Assembly: GCA_963576475.1 (NCBI GenBank)
Contig: OY754981.1
Coordinates: forward strand, 19,000,570 to 19,064,569
Origin: Molanna angustata
Lineage: Eukaryota; Arthropoda; Insecta; Trichoptera; Molannidae
Direction: 5' to 3'
Length of the DNA stretch: 64,000 nucleotides
Shown here: piece by piece, positions 46,091 through 57,572 of the stretch
Position numbering within the stretch: position 1 is the stretch's first letter
How the letters are laid out: the number at the start of each line of letters is the position of its first letter
Position numbers and translations under genes: made by a program
Notes under the pieces: generated by a model
Database searches by the model: none
What the model was told of the DNA's origin: nothing
What the model saw: the letters and a program-made list of their open reading frames with translations, nothing else

Positions 46091-48411
46091 AAACAACCGT
46101 TTATCCGATAGTTTTGAAATATGGTGATAGTGTTTTTTTAAATCTATTGGATGGACCGCTGACAATGAAGATACATGAAAATGATCTTAAAAGAGCGAGA
46201 AGAAGAGTAAATCAAGATAACGTCAACACAATCGTGTGAAAAATATTCTGAAGGAAGGAATGTGTCTATTGTGTTTTTAAGTGAGTATGGATTAATAGCT
46301 AATTATTATTTATGATATATTGAATTCAAACAAATCCAATACTGCTCAACAATATAATGTAATATGTAAGAGTGTGGATATATATTCTACACACATTATA
46401 AAACCTGATAGACATTCAAGGCGTTCGCTATTTGTAGCTATTAACATCAAATCATTCCAATAAATAACATTTTTTTATTTTTTCCTATTTTTATGTAAGC
46501 ATTATGTAGATATTGACATTTAATTTCACGGAGAAATGTCTGTTTACAATCTACACTTCGAGTTATTCAATCAACCGTTTACATGACTTTTCATTCAATT
46601 TAACCCTCTACCTGTGATATCTATGATACTTCGTATAAGATGGGCATTTACGTAATAAGCAGATATTTTCTTAAATCATTGAATTTTTTCTTAGAATTGT
46701 GCTTCAATATTCAGCGTTTTCGGGTGTTCAGTAAGGCTGGGTTGTTGAAAATACAACAGGAAAAATGACATCTCACATAAATTAGTAATGAAATTCACCA
46801 CCCATTATGACCTTTGCCTTTTTAGGCGAGGGGAGACTGATGTGTGTAGACACACGTATGTGTTGTGTTTCCTTTTTTAAGGTATTGCACACCCGCACCC
46901 ATGTGGCTGGTAACCCCATATTGTGGAACATGCCGTGATGGTATGTATCTATGTACTTTTCAAATTCGTAAGATATCTAGGTACTTATTTGCGAAAGTAC
47001 ATTTGTTTGATTCTCCTTAAAACTTATCCAAATTTTCATTTAATTTTTCCACCGTGTACATTTCAGGTTAATTTTGAATAATATTTTATTGGTGTGTAAA
47101 TTTAAATGCTAACATAACATTAAAAAAAAATACGTCATAAACAGAATCAGTTTTGAAAAATTGAAAATACAAATTTATGTATTTCAACCACAACCCTATT
47201 TTTTTCTCGGTAAAATTATAAAAATACGCTGAATGATTATTAAAGGCGTGGACTTGTGAATTGATTTTCATTTTGCACAAGTATTGTTTCAGATTTCAAT
47301 GTAGCTTTTATAATGGGTTAAATATTTAGTGTTAATAATCTTTCATTCTTTGCAATAATACATTGACGATTGCCCTTCAACGCCAGCCATCAATCGATGA
47401 TATGGCATTCCTATGGCTCCGTCACAAATCATCATTCCGGATAACAATTATTATTGAAGACATTTTTCTAAAAAAAAACATTGACTTCGACAGGAAATGC
47501 CACAAATTGTTTTAAAAACATTACAAAGAGAACTTGTACGAGTTATATTGTTGCTCGTCGCAATGTTTATGTACGCATTAAGACCCGTCCACACGCTTCA
47601 TTCGGCTGTGTTTTATATAGTACTGTTATCGGAAAACATCTTGAGCCCGTCACGTGGGCGCGCAGATCGCAAATTTGTACCTTTTTGCTTGGTTATGTGC
47701 AAACCGCCTCCCTCCACGGCTCAAGTAATGTCTATACCTACAATTAAAAAAAAAAACTAGTGGCCAACACATACTTTAGGTCTTACTTATTCAATTACCT
47801 TAAAAGCTTACTAAACGTACAACGAGATAATCAGTATTAAAATAGTTAAGATCGGTATTAAAAAAATCTTATTTATAAACATATACTAAAATATGACTAA
47901 CTAGTTCACCAAATTGTTTATGAACACCCTCATTTTTTTTTTCATATGGCCGCATTGGCTTCACAGATGTCAAAAATAGATATAAAATAGACAAAAATAT
48001 ATAATAGATATGTAAATTTTGGATAACTGACATCGAAAAATGACAACAAACACCGCGTTTTGCCGAGTTGAGTCAAATAATTAAACACGATTGCGATGAA
48101 GAATATCAAGAATAAACGTTACACGGATTAAACTTTTCTGTCAATCTCAAATATGCGTCGGATCATATGTAAAAGATACGCCGTTTTGAAATATTTGGTA
48201 TGACGCGTTAGTCAAGCGTTAAATAACCTCTCGACCTGTCCTAACTTGACGTCTACTAAATAAAGGTGTAATAATGATAGTCACGGTTTATAAGTAAACT
48301 TTTATAAATAAGATTGTTTATTTGAACAATAATACTTATATAGTAGGTACGTGAGACTATGGATTAAATAATTTTTCTTTACACATTTATTTATTTTATT
48401 TTGTTTTTATT
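46091..48411. other. No gene seen
   Basis: Mostly AT-rich. Two overlapping plus frames at 47481-47760 in mid-GC DNA (GTCACGTGGGCGCGCAGATC) are unrecognised. No transposon ends found. Confidence 0.4.
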
Positions 48412-48628
48412 TACTTATATTTGCTTCTAGAGTAAATGACCGGTGCTATGTCAAATATTAATTAAACACGCACTTAATAATAAGTTGCCATATTCTGGAG
48501 ACTAATAATATTAATCGTTTCACAGATCCAGATAGAAAACACAATTGAAATCTGTGTCTCCACCTGAAATTAAACCCGGGGCGAGCTCAGAAGTCTGATA
48601 TCTAACCAACTGAGCAAAGAAGGCCGAC
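48412..48628 (-). mobile_element. tRNA-derived SINE (family 1)
   Basis: On the minus strand the head (GTCGGCCTTCTTTGCTCAGT, then TGGTTAG) with mutated B box (GGGTTTAATTTCAGG) leads into GGAGACACAG and the normal body. It ends TATTTGACATAGCACCGGTC, then an ACTCTAGAAG variant of the usual tail. More diverged than the 31688 copy. Confidence 0.88.
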
Positions 48629-49080
48629 ATAAGACACAAAATTTTATAGTTTCTTCCTACGCTAAACCCAAAACAACATAATTTTTTTCTTTTTCATATT
48701 TTTGGAAATGTAATGTAATGAATAGGTAAAACGCAAAAAAACATGGTATGAATGGGCCTTTATGAGTAGGAAGTTCTATCATAACAAAGCAGCGACGTCG
48801 TTAATATACCTACATCATGTGTTCTGTATTATTAAGAAGCAATTTGTTCACTTAATAAAAATATTACATATATATATTATATCCACATACCATCATTCCG
48901 TTTACTTACTTGCGGCAAGCAAAAAGAATCGAACTCCTCGGCACTTTTCTTTTTGTCATACTTTTCTCACACTAATCACTATTAATCACTAATTATTATT
49001 ATTTACATTCATGCATCTTCAGTCAAAACTTCATTGATGTTGTTAGTTTACGATATACAACAAAGTTCTCCTTAATCCAT
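48629..49080. other. No feature seen
   Basis: No supported feature. Confidence 0.4.
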
Positions 49081-49145
49081 ATTTGACATAGTACCTGTTA
49101 GTTGCCCGAGAAGTAAAATAAAGAAATAAAGAAATAAAGAAATAA
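49081..49145 (+). mobile_element. SINE (family 1) 3' tail only
   Basis: ATTTGACATAGTACCTGTTA, then GTTGCCCGAGAAGTAAAATA and three AAGAAATA repeats. A 5'-truncated copy that shows the full terminus of family 1. The tail is an imperfect (AAAGAAAT)n. Confidence 0.85.
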
Positions 49146-49257
49146 TCCACGGAGCAATTGATATATTATTCAAGTGACAGAATTTTTCGTGCTTTTTATA
49201 TTAAACATATAATTTATTTCGTCGGTGAATCGCGTTATCCACGGTTGGATTTTAGAT

Positions 49258-49440
49258 GGGTCGATGGCAGAGCGGTTAGCGCGCTGGGCTTGTAATCCAG
49301 TGGTCGCGAGTTCGAATCCTGCCTCGACCGATTTCGTTCACCTATAGCACAAGCATTTATTTGCTTATATTAGGGGACGTAGGAATATGTATATGTACTT
49401 GTTTGACAAGGACATATTCATTTTTTATTCTAAAAAAAAA
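49258..49440 (+). mobile_element. SINE (family 2) with nearly intact tRNA-Thr-like head
   Basis: 49258-49330 reads as a tRNA. Acceptor strands GGTCGAT and CTCGACC pair except for one position. The D-arm region is GGCAGAGCGGTTAGCGC. The anticodon stem CTGGG/TCCAG encloses the loop CTTGTAA, anticodon TGT (Thr). The T arm has its loop (TTCGAAT) but an imperfect stem (GCGAG/CCTGC). The family 2 body follows (CGATTTCGTTCACCTATAGC) and it ends in an A-rich tail, so it is a SINE rather than a working tRNA gene. Confidence 0.88.
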
Positions 49441-49467
49441 ATATGTTTACTTTTTGGAATCGATTTT

Positions 49468-49562
49468 ATAGTTCTATTGGAATAAGTATGAATGATTCTA
49501 ATAGTTCTATTGGAATCAATATGAATGATTCTAATAGTTATATTGGAATCAATATGAATGTC
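49468..49562 (+). repeat. 33-bp minisatellite, three copies
   Basis: GTT(C/A)TATTGGAAT occurs at 49471, 49504 and 49537. The unit is 33 bp (11 codons; plus-frame MNDSNSSIGIN). It lies directly upstream of, and in frame with, the LINE scrap at 49554. Confidence 0.88.
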
Positions 49563-49652
49563 GACGAGGCGATGAATGTGTGTCAAGATCGGAATAAGTG
49601 GCCTTCGATTCTCTCTGCCTACTCCGTTAGGGACATGGCGAGATGTTATGTA
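49554..49652 (+). pseudogene. LINE C-terminal scrap
   Basis: The frame reads MNVDEAMNVCQDRNKWPSIL, then SAYSVRDMAR. It equals the C-terminus seen at 8920 (SVLSAYPVRDMA) and 21047 (VDNARDACQDRK). The expected stop after DMA is lost. Confidence 0.65.
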
Positions 49653-50503
49653 CGAAGTTTTAGGAACAACGTTAGTTACAGAATACGAAATCAAATTCAA
49701 ATTACCTTAATTTTAAAATTTTAGACGTTCTCAGTACTGAGTCTACTGCATATCGTAAGTATCAAACAAAATATAACTATACCTCAGTTTTGGCCAACAG
49801 TTCTTAAGGATCCGTGTATTGGTCAAATTATTCAATTATTTTTGGTAGAAAAAAAATGAGTCCAAAACACGATACGTATGTATGTATATGCGGCGAGACA
49901 TTCGATCTTGGTTGGTATGTAGGTACTCCTCGTGGCCAGTCTATCCATCACAGATTGGATGCTGAGACTGAGTCTGTATTATGTGATATGGTGACTGCAG
50001 TAAACCAGTATTTACTGCTGTTGCAGCCTACTGACAATTCCCCTGCCAAAGTTGCACCGAAATTTACGTAATTGCACTCGATATTGTGTTCCCTTATACT
50101 ATCGCGCTCGGGTTGCAAATATATACTACTTTCGTCGAGACATTGCAATGAAATATTATGTTTTTTATACAGACATTGTGGAGAGCTATTGCAGAGGTGA
50201 CTATTGTGTTTTTATACAGACACTGCGGAGAGCCGAGATGACTGGAGACGATTCGTTATGTCCATTGGCAGTTCTGTGGATCACTCAGCAATGAAGGAAC
50301 GAATAAGAAGATACATACTTGTGAATTGAAACTCTCAAAAAAGTTGTGAATGATTAAAACTTAACATATATGAGTGTCACTATGTACCTATGTGGTTAGA
50401 TAAAGTTATGAATTATACATATATTAATCCAGCATCACATTTCAGTTATTTTATCTGAGTCAATTGAAAATAGTGTGAATAAGTCATATCTAAGGTTAAT
50501 TGT
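49653..50503. other. No gene seen
   Basis: Plus frames at 49814-50071 and 50052-50294 lie in moderately GC-rich DNA. They contain a repeated ACAGACA(T/C)TG(T/C)GGAGAG word (50171, 50217) but are not recognised. Confidence 0.4.
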
Positions 50504-51067
50504 CGTTTTTTACTCCTCACAAACCCAAGGGGATATACATAGTGGGGAGTTATGATTTCGAAATTTTTAAGGCTATATTTTTATCAAGTTTCACCACATT
50601 GTATCTGTGTGTGTGCTATGTGCTATGTGCTGCGTGGTGTGTGCTATGTGTTGTGTGCTATGTACGGCGTGTTTATTTATTACTGATTAATATAGACCAA
50701 AGTACTCATTCAATTCTTTTCAAATTTTGCAAATATGTATATTCAATACTCGCTTAGACCCCATTAGATTTTGAACGATATATGAATAGTGCTTCTCAAT
50801 TTTTTTAACTGTCAAATATTTTAAAGTGAACCAAGACTCAGGAAACTTAAAATATGAAATTTTTATTTTCAAATTAGTAAAGAGGCACATCACTTTCATA
50901 AAATGGCATTGAAGAGTTATCAAGTTTTCATAATAAAATATGTAAATAAAAAATAATTTAACAAACTCATTTCATGAAAATGCTGAAAATTTTCCATACA
51001 TAATTTGAATACTTTATAGAATGACTTGTTAGTGAGGAGTTTAGCGTTGACCACAATCCACTCGTTT
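50504..51067 (+). mobile_element. Dispersed 'TACTCCTCAC' element, copy B
   Basis: The left end CGTTTTTTACTCCTCACAAA and the right end TTGTTAGTGAGGAGTTTAGC, then GTTGACCACA, contain an inverted core (TACTCCTCAC / GTGAGGAGT). The interior matches copy C (57573-58199, inverted): GTATCTGTGTGTGTGCTATG, TACGGCGTG, GACCCCATTAGATTTT, AGAGGCACATCACTTTCATA and AAACTCATTTCATGAA. The GTGCTAT run is only about 60 bp here. No coding potential. Non-autonomous and of unknown class. Confidence 0.8.
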
Positions 51068-51245
51068 TGTTTTGTATTTGGTACATTGATTAAAAGTTTT
51101 GTACATTTTTTGTATCGCAATCGTTTTTACGATATTGGTAAAATTCCAAATGTAGCAGAAAAAATTTTGTTTTGTCGCCATAACTTTTATTTAGACGTAA
51201 AAAAATATAAAAATTAATACTTCTAGTGTAAAAAAAAGTATACAT

Positions 51246-52125
51246 TTTTTTTATACATTAATAAATTATGGTACAGGTACAGGGTATGACACTAAATTAT
51301 TAAAACAATGTAAAGTATGGGAATTTTAAACTATGTGCTCAGCACCTAGCCTACGAAAGGTGGCAAGACTTGTGGTTTGTTTTATTTTTGGTGGCAAACT
51401 ATTATATATTTTGAGACCTTTATGGTATGAACTATTTTGTGTACTTGTTAATCTCGTTTTTGGAAGTCTAAAATCCTGACATCCTCTCGTAGGGTAAGTG
51501 TGAACATTGGCATTGAATAATATATTTTTCTGCATATAATTTGGAAGCATATTATTTTTTAGTTTGAAAATCAAAGTAAATGTGTTGTATATAATGTATT
51601 GCTTACTGTCATTAATTTTAGTTTATTTAATATTAGGTTTATTTTTGTGTATCTGTTACATTTTAAAATTGTTCTTATTCCCATATTATGAATGATCTGT
51701 AATTTTCTATTTTGAGTTTCATTGCAAAGGAAAAGGACACTAGAACAATAATTTAAATGGGGAATTACAATTGAATTAAAAATTAATCTTGATGTGTGAA
51801 AATCTAAGTAATTTCTTATTCTTTTTAAGAAACCATTTTTTGCCATTTTTTTCATAATATATTCAAAGTGTTTATCAAATTTCAATTTATCATCCATCAA
51901 CATACCTAAATATTTCATACATTTAACTTTATCAATGTTTTCATTATCAATATTTAATGTGAAGTTGTCATTTTGTCCTTGGTCACTTATAATTAGAAAC
52001 TTGGTTTTGGCCACATTTAATTTTAATTTATTTTCATTTAACCATAGTACCACACTATTCAGATCAATTTGAACTTTTTCTATGCCATCACCAAGATACC
52101 CTGTAAGATTTGTTAGAATTTTACA
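51246..52125 (-). pseudogene. CR1/jockey-like LINE RT fragment with a frameshift
   Basis: Two minus-strand frames cover one protein. 51571-52125 starts TGYLGDGIEKVQIDLNSVV, then LWLNENKLKLNVAKTKFLII, KYLGMLMDDKLKFDKHFEYI and VIPHLNYCSSVLF. 51326-51574 continues IFKLKNNMLPNYMQ and GLKIYNSLPPKIKQTTSLAT, then FRRL. They overlap by 4 bp (ATGA), i.e. a frameshift near 51571. The segment begins after the catalytic FADD, which is missing. The 3' UTR ends near 51246 in an A-rich run. A dead copy, but with a short list of defects. Confidence 0.85.
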
Positions 52126-52207
52126 TGGAATATAATGTTTTATTAAAACAACGTAGACTATTGCGCCATTATTTGGAAAATTAGTTACCCACTTGAGGAT
52201 CTAAAAT

Positions 52208-52254
52208 GCTGGATCCAGCGTATTTTGCTGGCCAAAAAATGCGCTGGATCCAGC
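52208..52254. repeat. Nested palindrome with GGATCC cores
   Basis: GCTGGATCCAGCG, then TATTTT at 52208-52226 pairs with AAAATGCGCTGGATCCAGC at 52236-52254 (one mismatch). Each arm itself contains the perfect 12-bp palindrome GCTGGATCCAGC. Further GGATC words follow to 52280. Confidence 0.8.
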
Positions 52255-52269
52255 TGGATCAGTGGATGT

Positions 52270-53924
52270 GGGATCCAACAATTGCAATCCCTACATGCAG
52301 ACATATGTATGACTTAAAATGTTAGATTCAACCCCCCGGTTTTCAATTATCCGCAATTGACTTACCACCAACCAATAATAATTAATTCAACCCTTTATAA
52401 CATTAGTGAAGTGTTTATGTTTAACGTTAATTAAAAGCCCTCAAGTAATGAACTGGAAGTGATCATTTTGAACCAGATATACGAGGAGTAGATATCTATG
52501 GCATAGTAATTCCTTTTCTTTCAAACTTTTAACCTCTAATAAGGCATGGTCAAAAAGGCATTATGAGTACCAGACACCCTTTTGCGATGAATCTTTGGGA
52601 ATTTGTTTAGTGCACCATTTAGGGATTTTTTGAATTTGTATTTATTTGTTTATTTAACATTTCACACAAGAATTTATGACGTATGATCAACTTGGAATTC
52701 ATTCAAGTATTCGGTGACATCTATAGAAGTAGAAGTTTCTGAAGGGATGGAAAAGACTGAGAAGACGGAAGGGTCTGAAGAAACGGGAGGGAATGGAGGA
52801 AAGGGAGGGATTGAAGAGAATGAAGAAACGGAATTATAATTAGAGTTCCTAGATTACAATCTTCAAAATAGATACACAATCTTAAATAAAAAAATAACCG
52901 ATCTATATACAAATCAACCCATTACATCCATACACACAGGCAGGACAACGTCTGCCGGGTTTTACTCAGTGTATTTTTTTTATCCCTCCTTTCCACTGAA
53001 TGAAGTGTAGTTTAACTTAACTGATATAACTTTTGTTTCGATTCTATTATATTTCCTCAATGGTCTGTACTGGAATATGTATAGACTTTGTAACTGGACA
53101 TCGAACTCGAGACTAAATTCCTTATATGGTACCTTGAATCTCTCTTATCGGAAATATATTATCGTATTATTTTATTTATTTCATCTCAACAGAGACAATC
53201 AATAAAGTTAGATAAACAAAATAGCACGTCCAATACTCTAGGAGCGATCTTCATTATTAAACAACTCAATAGTTTATTAGGAAATCATTTTAAATATAAC
53301 TATTAATATTAAACTAATACATCACGAAATAAATAAATAACTATCGTGATCTAATCATGATAATTATAGTGATAATTAAAAAATAATTTAAAAATAGGGA
53401 TAATTATCTACTATTACTAACAAAGTAGTACCAATTGGAGTTATTAACGCTGAAAGAGATTTGAACGTTTTGACGAGTTACCAAGTCTATACATTTAAAG
53501 TAGTAACTTGTATATTAAGTTTGTAACAGTATCTGAAGTTTAATGTCGTATATGATTTACGTGTCTAAATAATTTCCATTGCAAGCAATCAATAGGATCG
53601 GGTCATTTTCATAATACATTTTCTTTCGTTACATATTACAATACAGTATGTAAGACCGCCGAGTGAATGATCTCTCACATTGTATAAATCATATTATGTA
53701 CTTATTTGCTTAGTGTCACTTTATGTATAGGTATCCATTATATTCAAGAAACCTCAAGTATCTGAGAATTTTCCGCTTAAGCTCAGTGGAGTTATGGGCC
53801 ATGTAGAAATTTTATTTAAATATACAGTTTTAATGAACATACTTAATCATAAAATTTCGCGATGTTTTATATTCCATGAGTTTCCAATAGTTTATACATT
53901 CTATGTTTCTATGATTCTGTGTCG
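52270..53924. other. No gene seen; polypurine tract
   Basis: 52735-52845 is an almost pure purine run on the plus strand (GAAGGGATGGAAAAGACTGA and similar). A weak tRNA-like word lies near 53095-53115. Otherwise AT-rich. Confidence 0.5.
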
Positions 53925-54165
53925 AAATAAATTGATTTTGTGTCGGTATTACTTGTATGATTCTGGGTCGGTATAACTGGTAAATTTAATTGAAATCGAT
54001 TTTGTGTCGGTATTGCTGGTATGATTCTGTGTCGATATAACTGGTTTATTTAATTGAAATTAATTGATTCTGTGTCGGTGTTACTGGTATGATTCTTTGT
54101 CGATATAACTGGTTAATATAATTTAAATAAATTAACAAATTGCTTGTGTCGATATTACTTACTAG
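53925..54165 (+). repeat. 63-68-bp imperfect minisatellite, about 3.5 copies
   Basis: TGTCGG begins units at 53941, 54004 and 54072. Each unit has two related halves, GTCGGTATTACTGGTATGAT and GTCGATATAACTGGTT. Diverged copies; no coding potential. Confidence 0.85.
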
Positions 54166-54739
54166 TGAACTTAAATAAATTGATACCCTAATATTGTTAC
54201 TGATTGAATTACTTTATTTACTGTTTTTCCTATAAAAATCCAACCTCATATATTGAGATAATAATTTGTCAAAAATATCGTAACATTTGTTTAGGTATTT
54301 AAGAACTAATAAATAATTTTTAGCAAAAAATTTAAAGGTGTCAAATTTTTCAATATATTTATGTACGTAAAATTCAACAATGTTTAACTATTTGACAGTT
54401 GACATAATATATAAATGTCAACTGGTAACAGAAAGGTGAATGCGAACCCAGTGGACGGTTGACTGTTAACACCTCAAGGGACGTGTTATGAATAAATAAA
54501 CAAAACTCGATGACATATGTATGTATGTAACAGTACCGGACTTGTCTACATTATGTATGACATTAAACGTATTTATAAAAGTTTGAAGAACCGCCTTAGT
54601 CTTTTTTATTGTACATTTTACTCGTTATTTTAAATAAAACAATAATTTTAACCGATATTTACGTGATTCCAAAACGGAAAAAAACAAAATCAAAAACTTC
54701 ATCCTTCCTTCGATTGATCGTTCGAAAATCTTCTACTTC
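54166..54739. other. No feature seen
   Basis: No supported feature. Confidence 0.4.
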
Positions 54740-55180
54740 TTCTTCGTTTAGTAGACCTAGTTGGTCTGTTATTCAGAAACTATACCTCCTGGGATGACGA
54801 TGTCTAACTATTCTTCCATCCCTTGGGTATTCTTCCGGGTAGGTGGCGACCAGAGGGGATTTCATTTACTGCTATATACGTAAGTCTATCACAGTCCATT
54901 CTAGCTTTGTGGTTTCTCCAATGTCTTCTTCTGGATATAAGTACTCTTTTTCTGGTTTTTCTCTATTCCACATGTTTTCCTTATTTGAACATTGCGAACA
55001 CGATCTCGGAGAGTTTTTCCAGAGATTGACCTTAGAACCTTCATTTCATTCACTTCGAAAATCAAATACTTAAATAAAATAAATATATTTATGATAAGAG
55101 AACAAAGACAGTGCTGACTTGGAGATCTCGTACGACAAAGAGAAGCGCGTGTAACCTTTTTATTGACTTCCCTTATCAAT
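54740..55180 (-). pseudogene. RTE-like LINE C-terminal fragment
   Basis: The minus strand reads EMKVLRSISGKTLRDRVRNV, then QIRKTCGIE. After a frameshift it reads WRNHKARMDCDRLTYIAVNE, then IPSGRHLPGRIPKGWKN. The layout 'MK.LR.I.GKTLRDRIRNE.IR..C.VE' and 'W..HI.RM..DR....A....P.GRR..GRP...W' is a typical insect RTE C-terminus. At least one frameshift and a stop, so inactive. Confidence 0.78.
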
Positions 55181-55214
55181 CCATATTTTGAAACATAAAT
55201 AATATGTTGAATGG

Positions 55215-55405
55215 AAAATTACATACACTTCAAATGTTTGCGAATATGTTATTCTTTTGTTTCTTCTTGGGGATTGGTTGGCAGCAAGCGATGCATCTCT
55301 TCCTGCACTATTGGTCTTCAGCGACTCTCTTCAACTGTGTGTAGGAGGCACTTCATATTGTGGCACACCTGTTCTAGTCTAGATACTCCCGGCGCAGACG
55401 CCCTC
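55215..55405 (-). pseudogene. RTE-like LINE scrap
   Basis: The minus-strand frame reads GRLRREYLD-stop-NRCATI-stop-SASYTQLKRVAEDQ. It fits the closing 'GR.R..YLDQ......SY..LKR.AEDR..WR' block of RTE-type proteins. Several stops. Confidence 0.5.
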
Positions 55406-55502
55406 TGTTAGTAGTTCCCTTAACTATTCTCTCCTAGATGATGTGTAGGAGATCTTGGTGTCGTAATACTAGTAACACTTGGCGTATCAAAATTACTCGC
55501 CT

Positions 55503-55925
55503 TTTATTTATTTATTGATTGATAGAGAGTTATACATTCTACACAATTTATAAAACAGAAAATGTTGCATTGCTTTCTTAGCTGACCAGTGAAAACTCCA
55601 GGCATTATTCAATAGGATAATAATTAATATGAATTTCAATAATTTACAATAATACATAATCAAAGTTAAATCAAAGTACTAGGAAACATAATAGGAGGAG
55701 ACAGCTGTCCTAAACGCACTGAGAGAGCTCACAGAGATATCGAGTGTATGAAAGAAAGCATTGTAGACCGTGCAAGCACAGTACACAAAAGCATTCTGAG
55801 TGTAGTTGTTATTACACTTAGGAATATAAAAAATTGTAAGGATATCTGGTTGTACTGCTCGGAGAGTGAAAGCAAATTCTTTTCAAGAAGTCTGGGCAAT
55901 ATACAAATTTTTCTTCTAACTTAAA
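55503..55925 (-). pseudogene. LINE 3' fragment with C-terminal frame and tail
   Basis: The minus frame ending at the TAG (55679-55681) reads LRAVQPDILTIFYIPKCNNN, then YTQNAFVYCACTVYNAFFHT and LDISVSSLSAFRTAV. It matches the 'LRS.....L..P.CRTNY.QNSF..R.C.IYN......DIS..S...FR' ending found at 7997 and 23733. The UTR leads to an (AAATA)n tail, visible as TTTATTTATTTATTG at 55503. Confidence 0.75.
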
Positions 55926-56931
55926 CAAATATATAATATCAATTAGGGTCCTGCGGTTCGCCTGAGTTCCTCAATTAATTTTCGACAAGGTGTTTAACAA
56001 TTACATACCTACCTTGTTTTTTTCAATTTTGACGAATACCTCAACATTTGTAATATGGTCCGTCCAAGATAAAATATAATAATAAACAGTCCCTTGTATC
56101 CTGCGCAAGTGGCGAGTATATTGCCATATGGAAATTTCTTTGAATTAACTAAGATATACCTACCTTTTATTCGATAAATTGTAATAATTCCATTTCGGTC
56201 CTATACTAACTCCGCAAAGTCGTGTCAACGTGTTTATTGTACATCATTCTACTCCAAGTTCAATGTGACGGACATTATTGTTGACAGATGTCATCTTAAA
56301 TCTATAACTAAAGCACATTAACTAACTCTCGGGTATTGGCTGACCTTTGTAAAGATAATATTATCTACTATGTAACGTTAAACATATGACTAATCGACCT
56401 TATCGTAGAACCTCTCAAGAGATATTTTATTTGATGTCAAAGAAATGACAAATCGGCGATTCTTAATGATTATATTGTTTTTAATGATGAGCAAGAGTCT
56501 TGTAAGTCTTGCAGTCTAGATCTTGATCTTGCGAGACCAGTACCAAAACCGCATGTGTCGCTGCAATACGAACACCAGAGGGTGCAAGAACAAGATCAGG
56601 CGTTGCAAAACTTAATTCGAGAGTCTTGCGGTCTTGCAAAATTTTATATAATTGTTTTTTTTTAATCAAAAAGTTAGCAATTTACTACGAACTCTCGGCA
56701 TGATACATAAATAGATAGATAAAATAGAAATAGATTTCATTGAAATACTGAATTTTAACATAAAATTAAAAAAAAATGTATCATGGGCCCACGTTAGTAA
56801 GGGCCCGTGACGCAAGTCCCAACCACCTTTCACCTGTACTCAAATACCTATACTAAAATTCCCATACAAAAATTGTACTGAAAATTGTACTAATTTTTTT
56901 TTATAGTTACAAGACCAAGAACAAGACCATC
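55926..56931. other. No gene; LINE UTR scrap and CTTG-rich stretch
   Basis: 56105-56150 (AAGTGGCGAGTATATTGCCA, then TATGGAAATTTCTTTGAA) matches the LINE UTR at 16905-16940. At 56490-56640 words such as GTCTTGCAGTC and GATCTTGATCTTGCGAG recur, along with CAAGACCAAGAACAAGACC at 56911. This is a low-order repeat of unknown origin. Confidence 0.5.
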
Positions 56932-57107
56932 TTCTTCTTCAGCCTGTTCTTTTCCATTCTTGGACATAGGCCTCCGCCTTGATCCTCCATAACTCCCCGT
57001 CTTGGGCACACTGCATCCATCTCCCTCCGGTACATTTCTTGATGTCATCAGACCACCTTGCCTGGGGTCTACCGACGCCTCTTCGGCTTATTCTCGGTCG
57101 CCACTCT
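56932..57107 (-). mobile_element. RTE-like LINE, 176-bp insertion with perfect TSD
   Basis: The minus strand encodes EWRPRISRRGVGRPQARWSD, then DIKKCTGGRWMQCAQDGELW and RIKAEAYVQEWKRTG with a stop, and a (GAA)n tail. ACAAGACCAT on both sides (56922-56931 and 57108-57117) is a perfect 10-bp target-site duplication. Very close to the last 176 bp of the 37950 insertion, so the same active lineage produced both. Confidence 0.92.
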
Positions 57108-57117
57108 ACAAGACCAT

Positions 57118-57336
57118 ACAATATGTACCTAAATGCTAGACCAAGATATCAAGAAACCACCATAGTCTTGGTCTTGCATTTCCTCCTTACAAATTGTTTT
57201 GTATTTAGGTATTTGAAATATTTGATAGGAAACTTAAATTTATTTTATTTTAATATCAATAATAAGAATAAGACATCTTCATATATTATTTAAACTAGGA
57301 AAATTTTCACGCCACAGGTTGAGATAGGATTTTAAC
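57118..57336. other. No feature seen
   Basis: No signal. Confidence 0.35.
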
Positions 57337-57417
57337 CTGAGTTTACTGGATAAAACACTAAAAATTTTTTTAGTGTTTTATTCAGTAAACCTGAGTTTAC
57401 TGAATAAAACACTAAAA
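57337..57417. repeat. Three-arm repeat: direct plus inverted copies
   Basis: CCTGAGTTTACTG(G/A)ATAA, then AACACTAAAAA, occurs directly at 57337-57364 and 57390-57417. Between them lies the inverted copy (57366-57390). Either direct copy can pair with the central one to form a stem of about 24 bp. Confidence 0.85.
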
Positions 57418-57572
57418 AATATCAGATTTTTTTAATTATATTATATTGTATTATTACGATTGTATAAATATAAGGTGTTTTTGTGTTTGTATTTATTTAT
57501 TTTGTATATATTAAATTTTGATTAAAAACGAAAAGAAAAAAAAAAACAAAAATGATTCTGAAAGTAAATAAA

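Noticed and set aside
47481..47760. Two overlapping frames in GC-richer DNA
   Set aside because: Neither product is recognised, and overlapping frames of similar length suggest composition rather than coding.
49258..49330. Possible functional tRNA-Thr gene
   Set aside because: The T stem is mismatched, the acceptor stem has a mismatch, and the sequence runs into a SINE body and A-rich tail shared with other copies.
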